From NCBI RefSeq assembly GCF_024700075.1, contig NZ_JAJONE010000001.1, forward strand, positions 4,177,001-4,241,000: DNA of 64,000 bases, given 5' to 3'. Shown here one piece after another: positions 53,567 to 62,543 of the stretch. A program made the translations under genes and the position numbers. Under the pieces are notes generated by a model. That model was given only the letters and a program-made list of their open reading frames with translations. It was not told the DNA's origin and did no database searches. The DNA comes from Hymenobacter sp. J193. GTDB taxonomy: Bacteria > Bacteroidota > Bacteroidia > Cytophagales > Hymenobacteraceae. The stretch's first letter is position 1. Every line of letters begins with the position of its first letter.

Positions 53567-54058
53567 TCAGTCAGTCAGGGTGATATTTCTTTCCAAGAAG
53601 TAGGCCTGCCCGCCCGCGGTAAAATCGAGGCGCACGCGCCAGTAGCCGGCTTTCATCTGGCCGGTATTGATTTGCTGCACACCATCGACGGGCTGCAACG
53701 GCAGGGAGAAATCCAGCTTCTGGTCGGAAGGCCGAAAGAAGTGCAACTGGCCCTGCACGGTCTGTGTGGTCAGCTCGGCGGGCAACTGCAGGGTTAGGCG
53801 GTGAGCGGCGGCATCATGCTCCAGCTTTACCGGCGCGGGCAGGGCAGCCGTACGGGCTACGGTTTCCATCTGTTGCTGGTAGCGCAGCTCCTGTTGGTAG
53901 TAGTCGGGGCTGACCAGGTCGACGCTGGTGCGCATGGCCTGCTGCACCATGTAGCCGATGTAGCCGGCAAACAGCACGAAGGTCATCACAATGGCGTAGG
54001 GCCAGATGGTGCGGGTTTTGGGGGCGGAAGTTGCCATAGAAATTGGGTTGTGAGCCAT
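53567..54058 (-). CDS. ccoH: FixH/CcoH family assembly protein
   Basis: 163 residues; ATG 54037 is an alternative start. One N-terminal membrane helix (WPYAIVMTFVLFAGYIGYMV) and a periplasmic beta domain with LVSPDYYQQELRYQQQME, the FixH signature, and PVKLEHDAAAHRLTLQLP. FixH/CcoH helps assemble the cbb3 oxidase. It is separated from ccoG by a MITE-like element. Confidence 0.8.
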   Translation of the reverse strand: MAHNPISMATSAPKTRTIWPYAIVMTFVLFAGYIGYMVQQAMRTSVDLVSPDYYQQELRYQQQMETVARTAALPAPVKLEHDAAAHRLTLQLPAELTTQTVQGQLHFFRPSDQKLDFSLPLQPVDGVQQINTGQMKAGYWRVRLDFTAGGQAYFLERNITLTD

Positions 54059-54110
54059 GCAGAGACGGAGTGTTTTGCGGGCTGATATTGTTTAGACTGT
54101 TATTATTCGT

Positions 54111-54270
54111 CTGTCATCCTGAGCAAAGCGAAGGACCTTCCTCGCCTGATTGATAAGCCTGATTCACTGTGACCAAGCCTTACTGCTTGCTTGATAAAGG
54201 CTTGGTCACACTGGTAGAAGCCGCCGTGGGGTTAGGAGAGGAAGTTCCTTCGCTTTGCTCAGGATGACAG
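54111..54270. mobile_element. MITE-like element, CTGTCATCCTGAGC family, copy 1
   Basis: Terminal arms CTGTCATCCTGAGCAAAGCG... (54111-54143) and ...CGCTTTGCTCAGGATGACAG (54238-54270) are almost perfect, about 33 bases. An inner pair TGTGACCAAGCCT / AGGCTTGGTCACA forms a second hairpin. No coding sequence inside. It lies between ccoG and ccoH. Confidence 0.75.
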
Positions 54271-54331
54271 ACGACGAGAGTTGCCATTGCGGTAGAGATG
54301 TCTCGCGCTGCTCGACATGACCTTCTATTTC

Positions 54332-55741
54332 TTACTGTACCGGCCCCAGAAACTTGGTGCTGGTTTCGGCAATCAGCTCGTTGCCCGAATACAGGCCGAT
54401 GCGAATTTTCTGGTTGGTACGCAGTAGGGTGCGGCGGGGCAGCTCGGCAAAGAACACGCCTTCGGTCATGCCCTGGGCGGGCAGCGTCAGGCTGGCCGTG
54501 CCTACCAGGGAAATGGTGCCCTGGGCCGGCTCCAGCACCCGTAGCGTGAGCGGATAGGGCCGGTTGGTTTTGTTGATAACCGAGATATTGTAGAGGTTGG
54601 TGATGGAGCCGCGGTCGGTTTTCTGGAACAGCTGCCCCGGCGTGCGCAGCACCGTGGCCGCCACATTGGCGCGGGATACCAGCAGCCCCGTCATCACCAC
54701 GAGCAATACGCCCAGCACCCCCGACAGTACCTTCATGCGGCCCGTAAACCGCGGGCGGGTGCCTTGGGCAATGTCGTTTTCCGAGGCATGGCGGATCAGG
54801 CCTTCGGGCAGGTTCACGAGGGTCATTATCGTGTTGCAGGCGTCGATGCAGGCCGTGCAGTTGGTGCATTCCATCTGCTGGGCCCCGTTGCGGATGTCGA
54901 TGCCGGTGGGGCACACCTGCACGCACTGGTGGCAGTCGATACAGTCGCCGGCGGTGCGCTCCTGGTTTTTGCGGAGCTTCTCCCGCGGCTCGCCCCGCTT
55001 GTAGTCGTAGGCTACCACTAGGCTGTTTTTGTCGAGCAATACGCCCTGCAGCCGCCCGTAGGGACAGGCAATGGTGCAGACCTGCTCCCGAAACCGGGCA
55101 AACACGGCGTAGAACAGGCCGGTAAACAAAACCATCGAAGCCAGGCCGCCCAGGTGCCCGGCGGGCCGGTCCGTCACGATTTGCAGCAGCTCGTCGGTGC
55201 CAATGATGTAGGCCAGGAAGGTATTGGCAATCAGGAAGGACAGGATCAGAAACAGCGCGTGCTTGGTGGTTTTGCGCCAGGTTTTGTTCCAGTCCCAGTC
55301 GGCGCGGTCAAGGGCCTTTTGCTGGGGCGCGTCGCCTTCCAGCCAGTACTCGATGCGCCGGAATACCATTTCCAGGAAGATGGTCTGGGGACAGACCCAG
55401 CCGCAGAACACGCGCCCGTACACCACCGTGAAGATGATGATGAACAGCACGAAGGTGAGGCTGCCCAGCAGCAGGATAAAGAAATCCTGGGGCCAGAAAA
55501 TCTGCCCCAGAATGATAAAGCGCCGGGCCGGCAGGTTCAGCATTAGCAGCGGCAGGCCGTGGATGCGCAGCCAGGGCCCGGCAAACAGCAGTGCCAGCAG
55601 CCCGTAGCTAAGCCATTTACGGTAGCGGTAAAGCCGGCCGCCGGGTTTTTTGGGGTACAGCCACACCCGCTTGCCGGCCGCGTCCACCGTGGCAATGGTG
55701 TCGCGGAAAGACGCGGCGGGCTGGGGTTGGGTAGTAGCCAT
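54332..55741 (-). CDS. ccoG: CcoG, cbb3 oxidase accessory iron-sulfur protein
   Basis: 469 residues. Several membrane helices (LLALLFAGPWLRIHGLPLLML; FILLLGSLTFVLFIIIFTVV) surround Cys motifs: CGWVCPQTIF, CTIACPYGRLQG, CIDCHQCVQVCPTGI and CTNCTACIDAC, the last two being ferredoxin-type 4Fe-4S sites. A C-terminal Ig-like domain (NISVINKTNRPYPLTLRV) is also typical. CcoG works in copper reduction and delivery to cbb3 oxidase. MITE-like elements lie on both sides. Confidence 0.9.
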   Translation of the reverse strand: MATTQPQPAASFRDTIATVDAAGKRVWLYPKKPGGRLYRYRKWLSYGLLALLFAGPWLRIHGLPLLMLNLPARRFIILGQIFWPQDFFILLLGSLTFVLFIIIFTVVYGRVFCGWVCPQTIFLEMVFRRIEYWLEGDAPQQKALDRADWDWNKTWRKTTKHALFLILSFLIANTFLAYIIGTDELLQIVTDRPAGHLGGLASMVLFTGLFYAVFARFREQVCTIACPYGRLQGVLLDKNSLVVAYDYKRGEPREKLRKNQERTAGDCIDCHQCVQVCPTGIDIRNGAQQMECTNCTACIDACNTIMTLVNLPEGLIRHASENDIAQGTRPRFTGRMKVLSGVLGVLLVVMTGLLVSRANVAATVLRTPGQLFQKTDRGSITNLYNISVINKTNRPYPLTLRVLEPAQGTISLVGTASLTLPAQGMTEGVFFAELPRRTLLRTNQKIRIGLYSGNELIAETSTKFLGPVQ

Positions 55742-55770
55742 GAGGCGGAATCTTTGAATCGTTGTTTAAC

Positions 55771-55933
55771 CTGTCATCCTGAGCAGAGCGCAGGCCCTGC
55801 CTCCATGTTGTGGCAGGCTCTATTCACTCTGACAAACCTTTTAGTAAGTCAGTGGTAAAAGAGCTTTGTCACGTTGGTACCGAACAGCAGTGGAGTTGGT
55901 GAGGAAGGTCCTTCGCTGTGCTCAGGATGACAG
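55771..55933. mobile_element. MITE-like element, CTGTCATCCTGAGC family, copy 2
   Basis: Arms CTGTCATCCTGAGCAGAGCG... (55771-55803) and ...GCTGTGCTCAGGATGACAG (55901-55933) match copy 1 at the ends; the inner hairpin is more divergent. It ends 11 bases after the ccoP stop. Confidence 0.75.
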
Positions 55934-55944
55934 ACAAAAAGAGC

Positions 55945-56826
55945 TTACAGCCGGGCAACGCGCTGGCCGGGGGCTTCCTTCTCGCCCTGCGGCTCTTTGG
56001 CTCCGGCCGGCTTGGAGCCCTGCAAACTCAACAGGTAGGAGCTGACCTGCAGGATCTGTTTGCCGGAGAGCTTGCCTTTCCAGGCCACCATACCTTTCCC
56101 CTGCACCCCGAACTTGATGGTCTTGTAGACGTGGTTTACCTCGCCGCCGTGCAGCCAGTACTCGTCGGTCAGGTTGGGCCCCACTTTGCCTTCGGCATTG
56201 GCCCCGTGGCAGGGGGCGCAGTTGGTCGTATACAGCGCTTTGCCACTGTTTAGGTCACCGGCAGCCGTCAGAGGCTGGTAGGTGGTAAGCTTGTTGGGGT
56301 CGTCGGCCTCGGTGGAAACGAAAAGGGCAGCCTGCTGCATTTCGGCGGCATACTCGGCGCCCTGCAGCTGCCCGGCTTCGGCCAGGTGATAGTAGCTGAG
56401 GTAGCCGATGGCAAACAGAATGGTGGCGTAGAAGCTGTATTTCCACCACGGCGGCAGGTCGTTGTCGAACTCGTGGATGCCGTCGTAGTCGTGGTCCAGA
56501 AGCTCGTCGCGCACCTCACCCCGTACCAGCGTGGCGTCGCCTACGAGCAGGCCCAGCACCCGCCCGCTCCAGGTGGGGCGCACGGTGGGCAGCTCGTAGA
56601 GGCGGCGCAGCTGAGGCCGCAGGCGTACCACCAGCGTGGCCGCCAGCAGCACCATCAGCAGGATAACCAGGCCCAGCGTAGCCAGTAGCGCCCAAAGTAG
56701 CAGCAGCTGGGAATCGGCTGGTCCGGCCTTGGCTTCCGGGGTTTGCGCCAGCGCCGGACCGGCGGCCAGCACTACCAGGCCCGCGCCGGTTGCGGCTACG
56801 CGCCAGGAGAATGGATAGTACCTCAT
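55945..56826 (-). CDS. ccoP: cbb3 oxidase subunit III with one haem c
   Basis: 293 residues. Signal-like N-terminus, one membrane helix (LLLLWALLATLGLVILLMVLL), the CcoP N-domain motif DHDYDGIHEFDNDLPPWWKY and a second helix (FYATILFAIGYLSYYHL), followed by a single cytochrome c domain: NCAPCHG binds haem and GKGMVAWKGKLS supplies the axial Met. Proteobacterial CcoP has two CxxCH sites; only one is present here. Its ATG overlaps the preceding gene by four bases. Confidence 0.9.
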   Translation of the reverse strand: MRYYPFSWRVAATGAGLVVLAAGPALAQTPEAKAGPADSQLLLLWALLATLGLVILLMVLLAATLVVRLRPQLRRLYELPTVRPTWSGRVLGLLVGDATLVRGEVRDELLDHDYDGIHEFDNDLPPWWKYSFYATILFAIGYLSYYHLAEAGQLQGAEYAAEMQQAALFVSTEADDPNKLTTYQPLTAAGDLNSGKALYTTNCAPCHGANAEGKVGPNLTDEYWLHGGEVNHVYKTIKFGVQGKGMVAWKGKLSGKQILQVSSYLLSLQGSKPAGAKEPQGEKEAPGQRVARL

Positions 56827-57125
56827 GCGGCAATGCGCTGCCCGGCCACTGCCGGGGCGGGAGTTGCAGTTGGCGCGGCCGCCAGCACATCGGCCTGTTC
56901 GGCTTCTTGCTGCCCGGCCTGCTGCTGCGCAGCGGCGGCAGCGGCCGAGGCCAGGGAGGTGGCCGTCATCATCCCAAAAATCAACACCACGGCGGCCAGG
57001 CCCCAGGCCGCCAAGCTTAGCAGGGAACCAGGGGTGGGACCGGTAGCAGCCGGGGTTTGGGCAGCCGCCGCATAGCTGGCGAGCAGGCCCGGGACGATCA
57101 GCAGAAGAGTGCGTTTGGTTAGCAT
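56823..57125 (-). CDS. small membrane protein of the cbb3 operon
   Basis: 100 residues. Two hydrophobic stretches (TLLLIVPGLLASYAAAA, which may be a signal peptide, and LAAWGLAAVVLIFGMMTATSLA), then an Ala/Gln-rich tail. Its start overlaps the ccoQ end by 7 bases and its stop overlaps the ccoP start (ATGA), so it is translationally coupled within the operon. I do not recognise a named family; a role in oxidase assembly or stability is inferred only from position. Confidence 0.7.
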   Translation of the reverse strand: MLTKRTLLLIVPGLLASYAAAAQTPAATGPTPGSLLSLAAWGLAAVVLIFGMMTATSLASAAAAAAQQQAGQQEAEQADVLAAAPTATPAPAVAGQRIAA

Positions 57126-57325
57126 AGCACGTCGTGGTTAAGGTGATGATTCAGGGGTTCGTCGTGGTCAGGCGCCAGCGGAAGCTGGCTCATGGTGCTG
57201 ATGTGCTGGCGGTTGGCTACGGCCACGTACACCAGCAGGCCCAGGAAAAAGAGAAAGAAGATGACAAAGGAAATGAGCGGGTATATCTCAATGCCCGCTA
57301 TGGATTGCAACACGTTCTTGTGCAT
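57119..57325 (-). CDS. ccoQ: CcoQ-like cbb3 oxidase subunit
   Basis: 68 residues with one membrane helix (LISFVIFFLFFLGLLVYVAVA) and a short polar tail rich in His. Size and position between ccoNO and ccoP fit CcoQ, which stabilises the complex. Confidence 0.7.
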   Translation of the reverse strand: MHKNVLQSIAGIEIYPLISFVIFFLFFLGLLVYVAVANRQHISTMSQLPLAPDHDEPLNHHLNHDVLC

Positions 57326-57371
57326 GATCGGGGAGGGTTAGGGGAGCAGTGGCTGGGAGGAAATCCGGGCG

Positions 57372-59579
57372 TTACTTTGCTGCCGCGGCTTGCTCAGGCT
57401 TTACTTTGATGTCGGTGCCCAGGCGCTGGAGGTAAGCAATCAGAGCCACGATTTCCTTGTCGGACTTCACTTCGATATCCTCCTTTTTCAGCTCGGCCAC
57501 GATGCCCTGGGCCTGACGTTGCGCGTCGGCCACGGCCTGCTGCTCGTAGCCGGCGGGGTAAGGCGTGCCCAGGTCACGCAGCACCCTGATCTTGGTGGGC
57601 AGCGTGGAGTAGTCGATGTTGTTGTCGAACAGCCAGGGGTAGGCGGGCATGATGGAGCCGGGTGACATACTGGTGGGGTCCAGCATGTGGTTGTAGTGCC
57701 AGGAGTGCGGATATTTCTGACCCACGCGGTGCAGATCGGGGCCGGTGCGCTTGCTGCCCCACAGGAAGGGACGGTCGTAGACGAACTCGCCGGCCTTGCT
57801 GTACTCGCCGTACCGCTCGGTTTCGGAGCGGAAGGGGCGTACCATCTGGGTGTGGCAGTTGGAGCAGCCTTCCTTGATGTACAGGTCCCGACCCTGCAGC
57901 TCGAGCGAGGTATAGGGCTTCACCGAGGCAATGGTAGGCACGTTGCTTTTCACCAGGAACGTGGGAATCATTTCGATAGCCCCGCCGATAAGAATGGCGA
58001 CGGTAGCTCCCACGGCCAGCTGGAATGGCCGCCGCTCGATCCAGCGGTGCCAGTGGCCGCCCTGGTGCTCTTCCACTAGCGCGGCCGGCATAAGGGGCGC
58101 GGCCTGGGCTTTTTCGTTGGCCAGCAGAGAGCCGGCTCTGGCCGTCCGGTAGAGGTTGAACATCATCACGAACACCCCGCTCAGGTACAGCACCCCGCCG
58201 ATGCCGCGCAGGTAGTACATGGGCACTAGCTGCATGACCGTTTCCAGGAAGTTGGGGTACTGCAGCATGCCCTCGGCATTGAACTGCTTCCACATCAGAC
58301 CCTGGGTGAAGCCGGCCCAGTACATGGGCAGGGCGTAGAACAGGATGCCCAGGGTGCCCAGCCAGAAGTGGGTATTCGCCAGCTTTTTGGAGTGCAGGGG
58401 CGTGCGGTAAAGGCGCGGCCACAGCCAGTAGAGCATACCGAAGGTCAGGAAGCCGTTCCAGCCCAGGGCGCCTACGTGCACGTGCGCCACAATCCAGTCG
58501 GTGAAGTGGGCAATGGCATTCACGTTTTTGAGGCTCAGCATGGGCCCCTCGAAGGTGGCCATGCCGTAGGCCGTCACGGCCACTACAAAGAACTTGAGCA
58601 CCGGCTCCTCCCGCACTTTGTCCCAGGCTCCGCGCAGCGTCAGCAGCCCGTTGATCATGCCGCCCCAGCTGGGCGCAATCAGCATTACGCTAAAGGCCAC
58701 GCCCAGGCTCTGGGCCCAGTCGGGCAGGGCGGTGTAAAGCAGGTGGTGCGGTCCGGCCCAGATGTAGATGAAAATCAGGGACCAAAAGTGGATGATGCTC
58801 AGGCGGTAGGAGTACACCGGTCGTTCGGCCGCCTTGGGCAGGAAGTAGTACATCAGCCCCAGGTAGGGCGTGGTCAGGAAAAAGGCTACCGCGTTGTGGC
58901 CGTACCACCACTGCACCAGAGCATCCTGCACGCCGGCGTAGGCCGAGTAGCTTTTCATAAAGCTCACGGGCAGGGCCGCCGAGTTGACGATGTGCAGCAC
59001 GGCTACCGTCAGGAAGGTGGCAATGTAGAACCAGATGCCCACGTACAGGTGCCGCTCGCGCCGCCGGACAATGGTGCCGAACATGTTCCAGCCAAACACC
59101 ACCCACACCAGCGTAATGGCAATGTCGATAGGCCACTCCAGCTCGGCGTACTCCTTGCTGGTGGTGAAGCCCATGGGCAGTGTGGCCACAGCCGAGAGAA
59201 TAATCAGCTGCCAGCCCCAGAAGTGGATTTTGCTGAGCTTGTCCGAGAACATGCGGGTTTTGCACAGGCGCTGCAGGGAGTAGTACACGCCGGTGAAGAT
59301 GCCGTTGCCAACGAAGGCAAAAATCACGGCGTTGGTATGCAGCGGCCGGATGCGGCCGAAGGTAGTAGCGGCCGTGCCCATGTTCAGCTCGGGCCGGGCC
59401 AGCTGAAACGCCGCCAGCACCCCCACCAGCATCCCGATAATGCCCCAGATGACGGTGGCAATACCGAAGTCGCGCACGATGCGGTTGTCGTAAAAGAACG
59501 TGTCAATTGCCCGGCTGGCTGGGCTGGCAACCAGCGGCGGCTTGGGCGCGGCTACCGGCGGTAGGGGTTCGACTTGCAT
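57372..59579 (-). CDS. ccoNO: fused cbb3 oxidase subunits I and II
   Basis: 735 residues. Residues about 25-480 are CcoN: His 81 in RPLHTNAVIF, His 228 in YGHNAVAFFLT, His 278-279 in AGPHHLLYT and His 366/368 in AHVHVGALGWNGF are the expected haem b, haem b3 and copper ligands. Residues about 515-735 are CcoO with one membrane helix and the haem c site GCSNCHTQMVRP (572-576). The fusion occurs in Bacteroidota. It is the catalytic core of a high-affinity oxygen reductase. The start MQVEPLPP is set by the promoter and by the length of the N-terminal tail. Confidence 0.95.
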   Translation of the reverse strand: MQVEPLPPVAAPKPPLVASPASRAIDTFFYDNRIVRDFGIATVIWGIIGMLVGVLAAFQLARPELNMGTAATTFGRIRPLHTNAVIFAFVGNGIFTGVYYSLQRLCKTRMFSDKLSKIHFWGWQLIILSAVATLPMGFTTSKEYAELEWPIDIAITLVWVVFGWNMFGTIVRRRERHLYVGIWFYIATFLTVAVLHIVNSAALPVSFMKSYSAYAGVQDALVQWWYGHNAVAFFLTTPYLGLMYYFLPKAAERPVYSYRLSIIHFWSLIFIYIWAGPHHLLYTALPDWAQSLGVAFSVMLIAPSWGGMINGLLTLRGAWDKVREEPVLKFFVVAVTAYGMATFEGPMLSLKNVNAIAHFTDWIVAHVHVGALGWNGFLTFGMLYWLWPRLYRTPLHSKKLANTHFWLGTLGILFYALPMYWAGFTQGLMWKQFNAEGMLQYPNFLETVMQLVPMYYLRGIGGVLYLSGVFVMMFNLYRTARAGSLLANEKAQAAPLMPAALVEEHQGGHWHRWIERRPFQLAVGATVAILIGGAIEMIPTFLVKSNVPTIASVKPYTSLELQGRDLYIKEGCSNCHTQMVRPFRSETERYGEYSKAGEFVYDRPFLWGSKRTGPDLHRVGQKYPHSWHYNHMLDPTSMSPGSIMPAYPWLFDNNIDYSTLPTKIRVLRDLGTPYPAGYEQQAVADAQRQAQGIVAELKKEDIEVKSDKEIVALIAYLQRLGTDIKVKPEQAAAAK

Positions 59580-59608
59580 GGCCTTCAGAAGTGGATGATT
59601 TACTTCTC

Positions 59609-59674
59609 CAAAGGTCTTTCCGGGCCGATTTCGAAAAGATGACGAATGTCAGTTCTGTACCTGATTGATATCAG
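59609..59674 (-). promoter_or_regulatory. ccoNO promoter with two Crp/Fnr-like dyads
   Basis: TGACGAATGTCAGT (59640-59653) and CTGATTGATATCAG (59661-59674) are dyads 21 bases apart; the second extends to CCTGAT-TGAT-ATCAGG and resembles the Fnr box TTGAT-N4-ATCAA. On the minus strand GACCTTTG (59609-59616), a near-match to TAnnTTTG, lies 31 bases from the nearer dyad. The ccoI promoter has the same layout. Confidence 0.75.
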
Positions 59675-59779
59675 GCGGGGTGCAAAGGCCCGCCGCATTT
59701 AGCTGAGTGCTGCCTGAAAAAGCCCACGGCACCCGGTCGGGCAGGGCCCAAAAGTCAGCGTGAATCCGAGCGGGCAACC

Positions 59780-59929
59780 CTACTCCTCCGGCTCATCCTC
59801 AAAGAGCATGCGTACCGAAGGCGTGTAGTCGTCCTCGTACTGGCCCGAGCGCACCGCCCACAGAAAGCCGCCCAGAAACGTAAGCGCCACCAGCAGGCTG
59901 ATGCCGATCAGCAGAAAGATAATAGTCAT
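59780..59929 (-). CDS. ccoS: CcoS, cbb3 oxidase maturation protein
   Basis: 49 residues (ATG 59929, stop 59780). MTIIFLLIGISLLVALTFLG, then GFLWAVRSGQYEDDYTPSVR and an acidic end (LFEDEPEE). The single helix followed by W-A-V-R-x-G-Q-Y/F-E/D-D is the CcoS signature. CcoS is needed for cofactor insertion into cbb3 oxidase. The gene lies 12 bases after the ccoI stop, so the two are co-transcribed. Confidence 0.9.
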   Translation of the reverse strand: MTIIFLLIGISLLVALTFLGGFLWAVRSGQYEDDYTPSVRMLFEDEPEE

Positions 59930-59941
59930 AGCAAAAGGGAA

Positions 59942-62360
59942 TTAGAGGCCCCGCCGGTGAGCGGCGTACCGAACCAGCAGGGTAGCAAACACCATCACAC
60001 TCAGGGAGCTGATGGGCATCAGAATAGCCGATACGATGGGTGTGAACCGGCCCTGCACGGCCAGCCCCAGCCCGATACCGTTGTAGCAGAACGACAACAC
60101 GAAAGTGGCCAGAACCACCTGCAGGCAGTCCTGCGAAAACCGTAGAAACGTGCTGAGCTGCTTTAGGCTGCCCGCGTCCAGAATAGCGTCGCAGGCAGGG
60201 GAGAAGTTGGTGAGCGTCTCGCTCAGGGCCAGGCCGGCATCGGCGCGCTGTAGGGCTCCGGCATCGTTCAGCCCGTCGCCGACCATAACCACGCGGCGGC
60301 CGCGCTGCTGCTGCGTTTGCACGTAGTGCAGCTTATCCAGCGGCGACTGGTTGAAGCGCAGCTCGGCCGCAGAACCAAAAAGCTGGCGCAGATGGGGCTC
60401 GTCGGCGTCGTTGTCGCCGGTAAGCAAGGCCAGTTGGTAGGTTTTGCCCAGCTCCTGCAGCAGGCCAGGCAGGTCGGCGCGGTATTCGTTGCTTACTTCG
60501 TACCAGCCCAAGGGCTGCCCATCCAAAGCCACATATACGCGGGCTTGCTGCCCGCCGTGCGGGGCCGCCGGCAGGCCCACGAAAGCCGCGGAGCCCAGGC
60601 GTACTTCCCGGCCAGCCACGCGCCCGCACAAGCCTTGCCCGGGCGTTTCCCGGCAGGCGTCCACCGGCAGGGTGGAAGCCCCCAGCTTTTCAGCCAGCCG
60701 CTGGCTTAGCGGGTGCGTCGACTGCCGGGCCAGTGCGGCCACAAGCTGCTCATCGGCTTCACTTAGCGGCGGTCCGCAAAAGCTCACCACCGCCCGCTTG
60801 GTGTCGGTAAGCGTGCCGGTTTTGTCGAACACGAGCGTATCGGCGCGGCCCAGCGTTTCGATGACGGCGGAATTTTTCAGGTAGAGCCGGCGCCGGCCCA
60901 GCCACCGCAGAGCGGCTCCCAGCGCAAAGGGCGTGGCCAGCGACAGGGCGCAGGGGCAGGCAATGACGAGCACCGAGGTGCAGGCCCGCAGGGCCATTTG
61001 TGGGTCCTGCGGGTACCAGTACAGCGCCGCGCCCAGGGCCAGAGCCAGGGTCACGCCCACGAAGTAGCGGCCCACTTTGTTGGCGTAGGTTTCCAGCGTG
61101 GGCTTGGTTTCCTTCTGGAATGCGGGGTTGTTCCAAAGCTGGGTAAGGTAGCCCTGCGACACTTCGCGCACCACTTCCAGCTCCAGGGCTTCGCCCACCT
61201 GCCGGCCGCCGGCGTACACCACCTCCCCGGGTTCCTTGGGTACCGGCACACTTTCGCCCGATACAAAGCTGTAGTCAATCTGCCCCGCACCGCGCAGCAG
61301 CACCGCGTCGGCCGGAATAATTTCCTGGTGCCGCACCCGGATGCGCTGCCCGGTCCTGAGCTCCCGCACGGGCACCGACTGCTCCCCGTCCTTGGTCAGC
61401 AAGGTCACGGCCACCGGGAAGTAAGAGGTGAAGTCCCGGTCGAAGCGCAGCGCGTCGTAGGTGCGCTGCTGCACCCACTTGCCGATGAGCATGAAAAAAA
61501 CCAGCCCCGTAAACGAGTCGAAGTAGCCGGGGCCGCGCCCGGTGGCAATGTCAAAGACGCTGGTGGCAAAAAGCGCCGTCAGCCCCAGGCTGATGGGAAA
61601 GTCGAGGTTGATGTGGTGCTGGCGCAGGCCCTGCCAGGCCGAGCGGTAAAAGTCGCGGGCACTGATCAGCAGCACGGGCAAAGCCAGCAACAGGCTCAAC
61701 CCGCCAAAAAAGCGCCCAAACAGCGTCTGCAGCTGCTCGGTGAAGGAGAAGTAATCGGGAAAGGCCATGAGCATCACATTGCCGAAGGCAAAGGCGGCCA
61801 AACCCAGCTGGTAGGTAAGGCGGCGGCTGCCGTGGTGGGGCTGGGCGCCCAGCTCGGCCAGGGTTATCTGGGGCTCATAGCCTACCGAGGCCAGCAGCTG
61901 CACCACTTCCCGCAGGCTGGTCGTCTGGGGCTGGTAGGTAACCGTCAGCTCTTTGCGCAGGAAGTTGACCCGCGAGGCCGAGATACCGGGGTTGAGCCTG
62001 AACAGGTTTTCGAGCAGCCAGATGCAGGAGGCGCAGTGCATCTGCGGAATAGCGAAGGTGAGCCGGCTGAGTGTGGGCGAGCGAAACGCCAGCAGCTGGC
62101 TTTGCACCGATTCCAGGTCGAGGTAGTCGAAGCGGCCGGGTAGCTCCAGCTTCCTTTACTTTCTGGCCGGGCTTCTCGTCGAGGCGGTAGTAGGTGCTGC
62201 ATAGGTTGCTGGCGTCAAGCAGCTCATACACGGCCTTGCAGCCCTGGCAGCAGAAGTGCAGCGTGGGCCGGGCTGCCAGCCGGACAGGTTCCGCGGGGCA
62301 GTCGTCGCCGCAGTGGGAGCAGGCCAGGTAAGTGAGGGGCGGGGCAGTGGCAGTAGGCAC
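59942..62360 (-). CDS. ccoI: CcoI/FixI copper-transporting P-type ATPase (frameshifted near the N-terminus)
   Basis: About 805 residues after correction. The N-terminal Cys-rich domain (LACSHCGDDCP; HFCCQGCKAVYELL) lies in one frame and ends at about 62148; the rest is in another, starting before FAIPQMHCASCIWLLENL (HMA domain). The junction reads VKEAGATRPLRLP where VKEAELPGRFDYLDLES is expected; one extra C at 62146-62147 (plus strand) explains it. Later motifs are intact: CPCALSLATPF, DKTGTLTDTK, and VMVGDGLNDAGAL. It exports or supplies copper for cbb3 assembly. The start is GTG 62360; a downstream start at 62107 gives only the second part. Confidence 0.85.
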
Positions 62361-62383
62361 AGGCAGGCAGACTAGTGGAAACC

Positions 62384-62449
62384 CAAAGCTCCGGCACGCT
62401 GCCCGCCAAAAAGCTGACGAACGTCAGTCCCCAGGCTGATTCATCTCAG
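62384..62449 (-). promoter_or_regulatory. ccoI promoter with two Crp/Fnr-like dyads
   Basis: TGACGAACGTCAGT (62415-62428) and CTGATTCATCTCAG (62436-62449), 21 bases apart, with GAGCTTTG on the minus strand at 62384-62391, 31 bases from the nearer dyad. All three spacings equal those before ccoNO. The site also lies upstream of the plus-strand gene at 62544, which has a weaker -7-like CATCTTTG at 62473, so it may act in both directions. Confidence 0.75.
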
Positions 62450-62543
62450 CCCCCAAGCTGGGACCGAACCCGCATCTTTGTGCTGTTGTTCCAGGACGGT
62501 CGGGCGGAAGCTGCTTTCGGTCCGGCCGTTTTTGCCTGTTTTT

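Noticed and set aside
58368..59564. Long plus-strand open frame of 398 codons across ccoNO
   Set aside because: Shadow of ccoNO, where all haem and copper ligands are present on the minus strand.
60998..62143. Long plus-strand open frame across ccoI
   Set aside because: Antisense to the P-type ATPase, which has all its motifs; no independent evidence.
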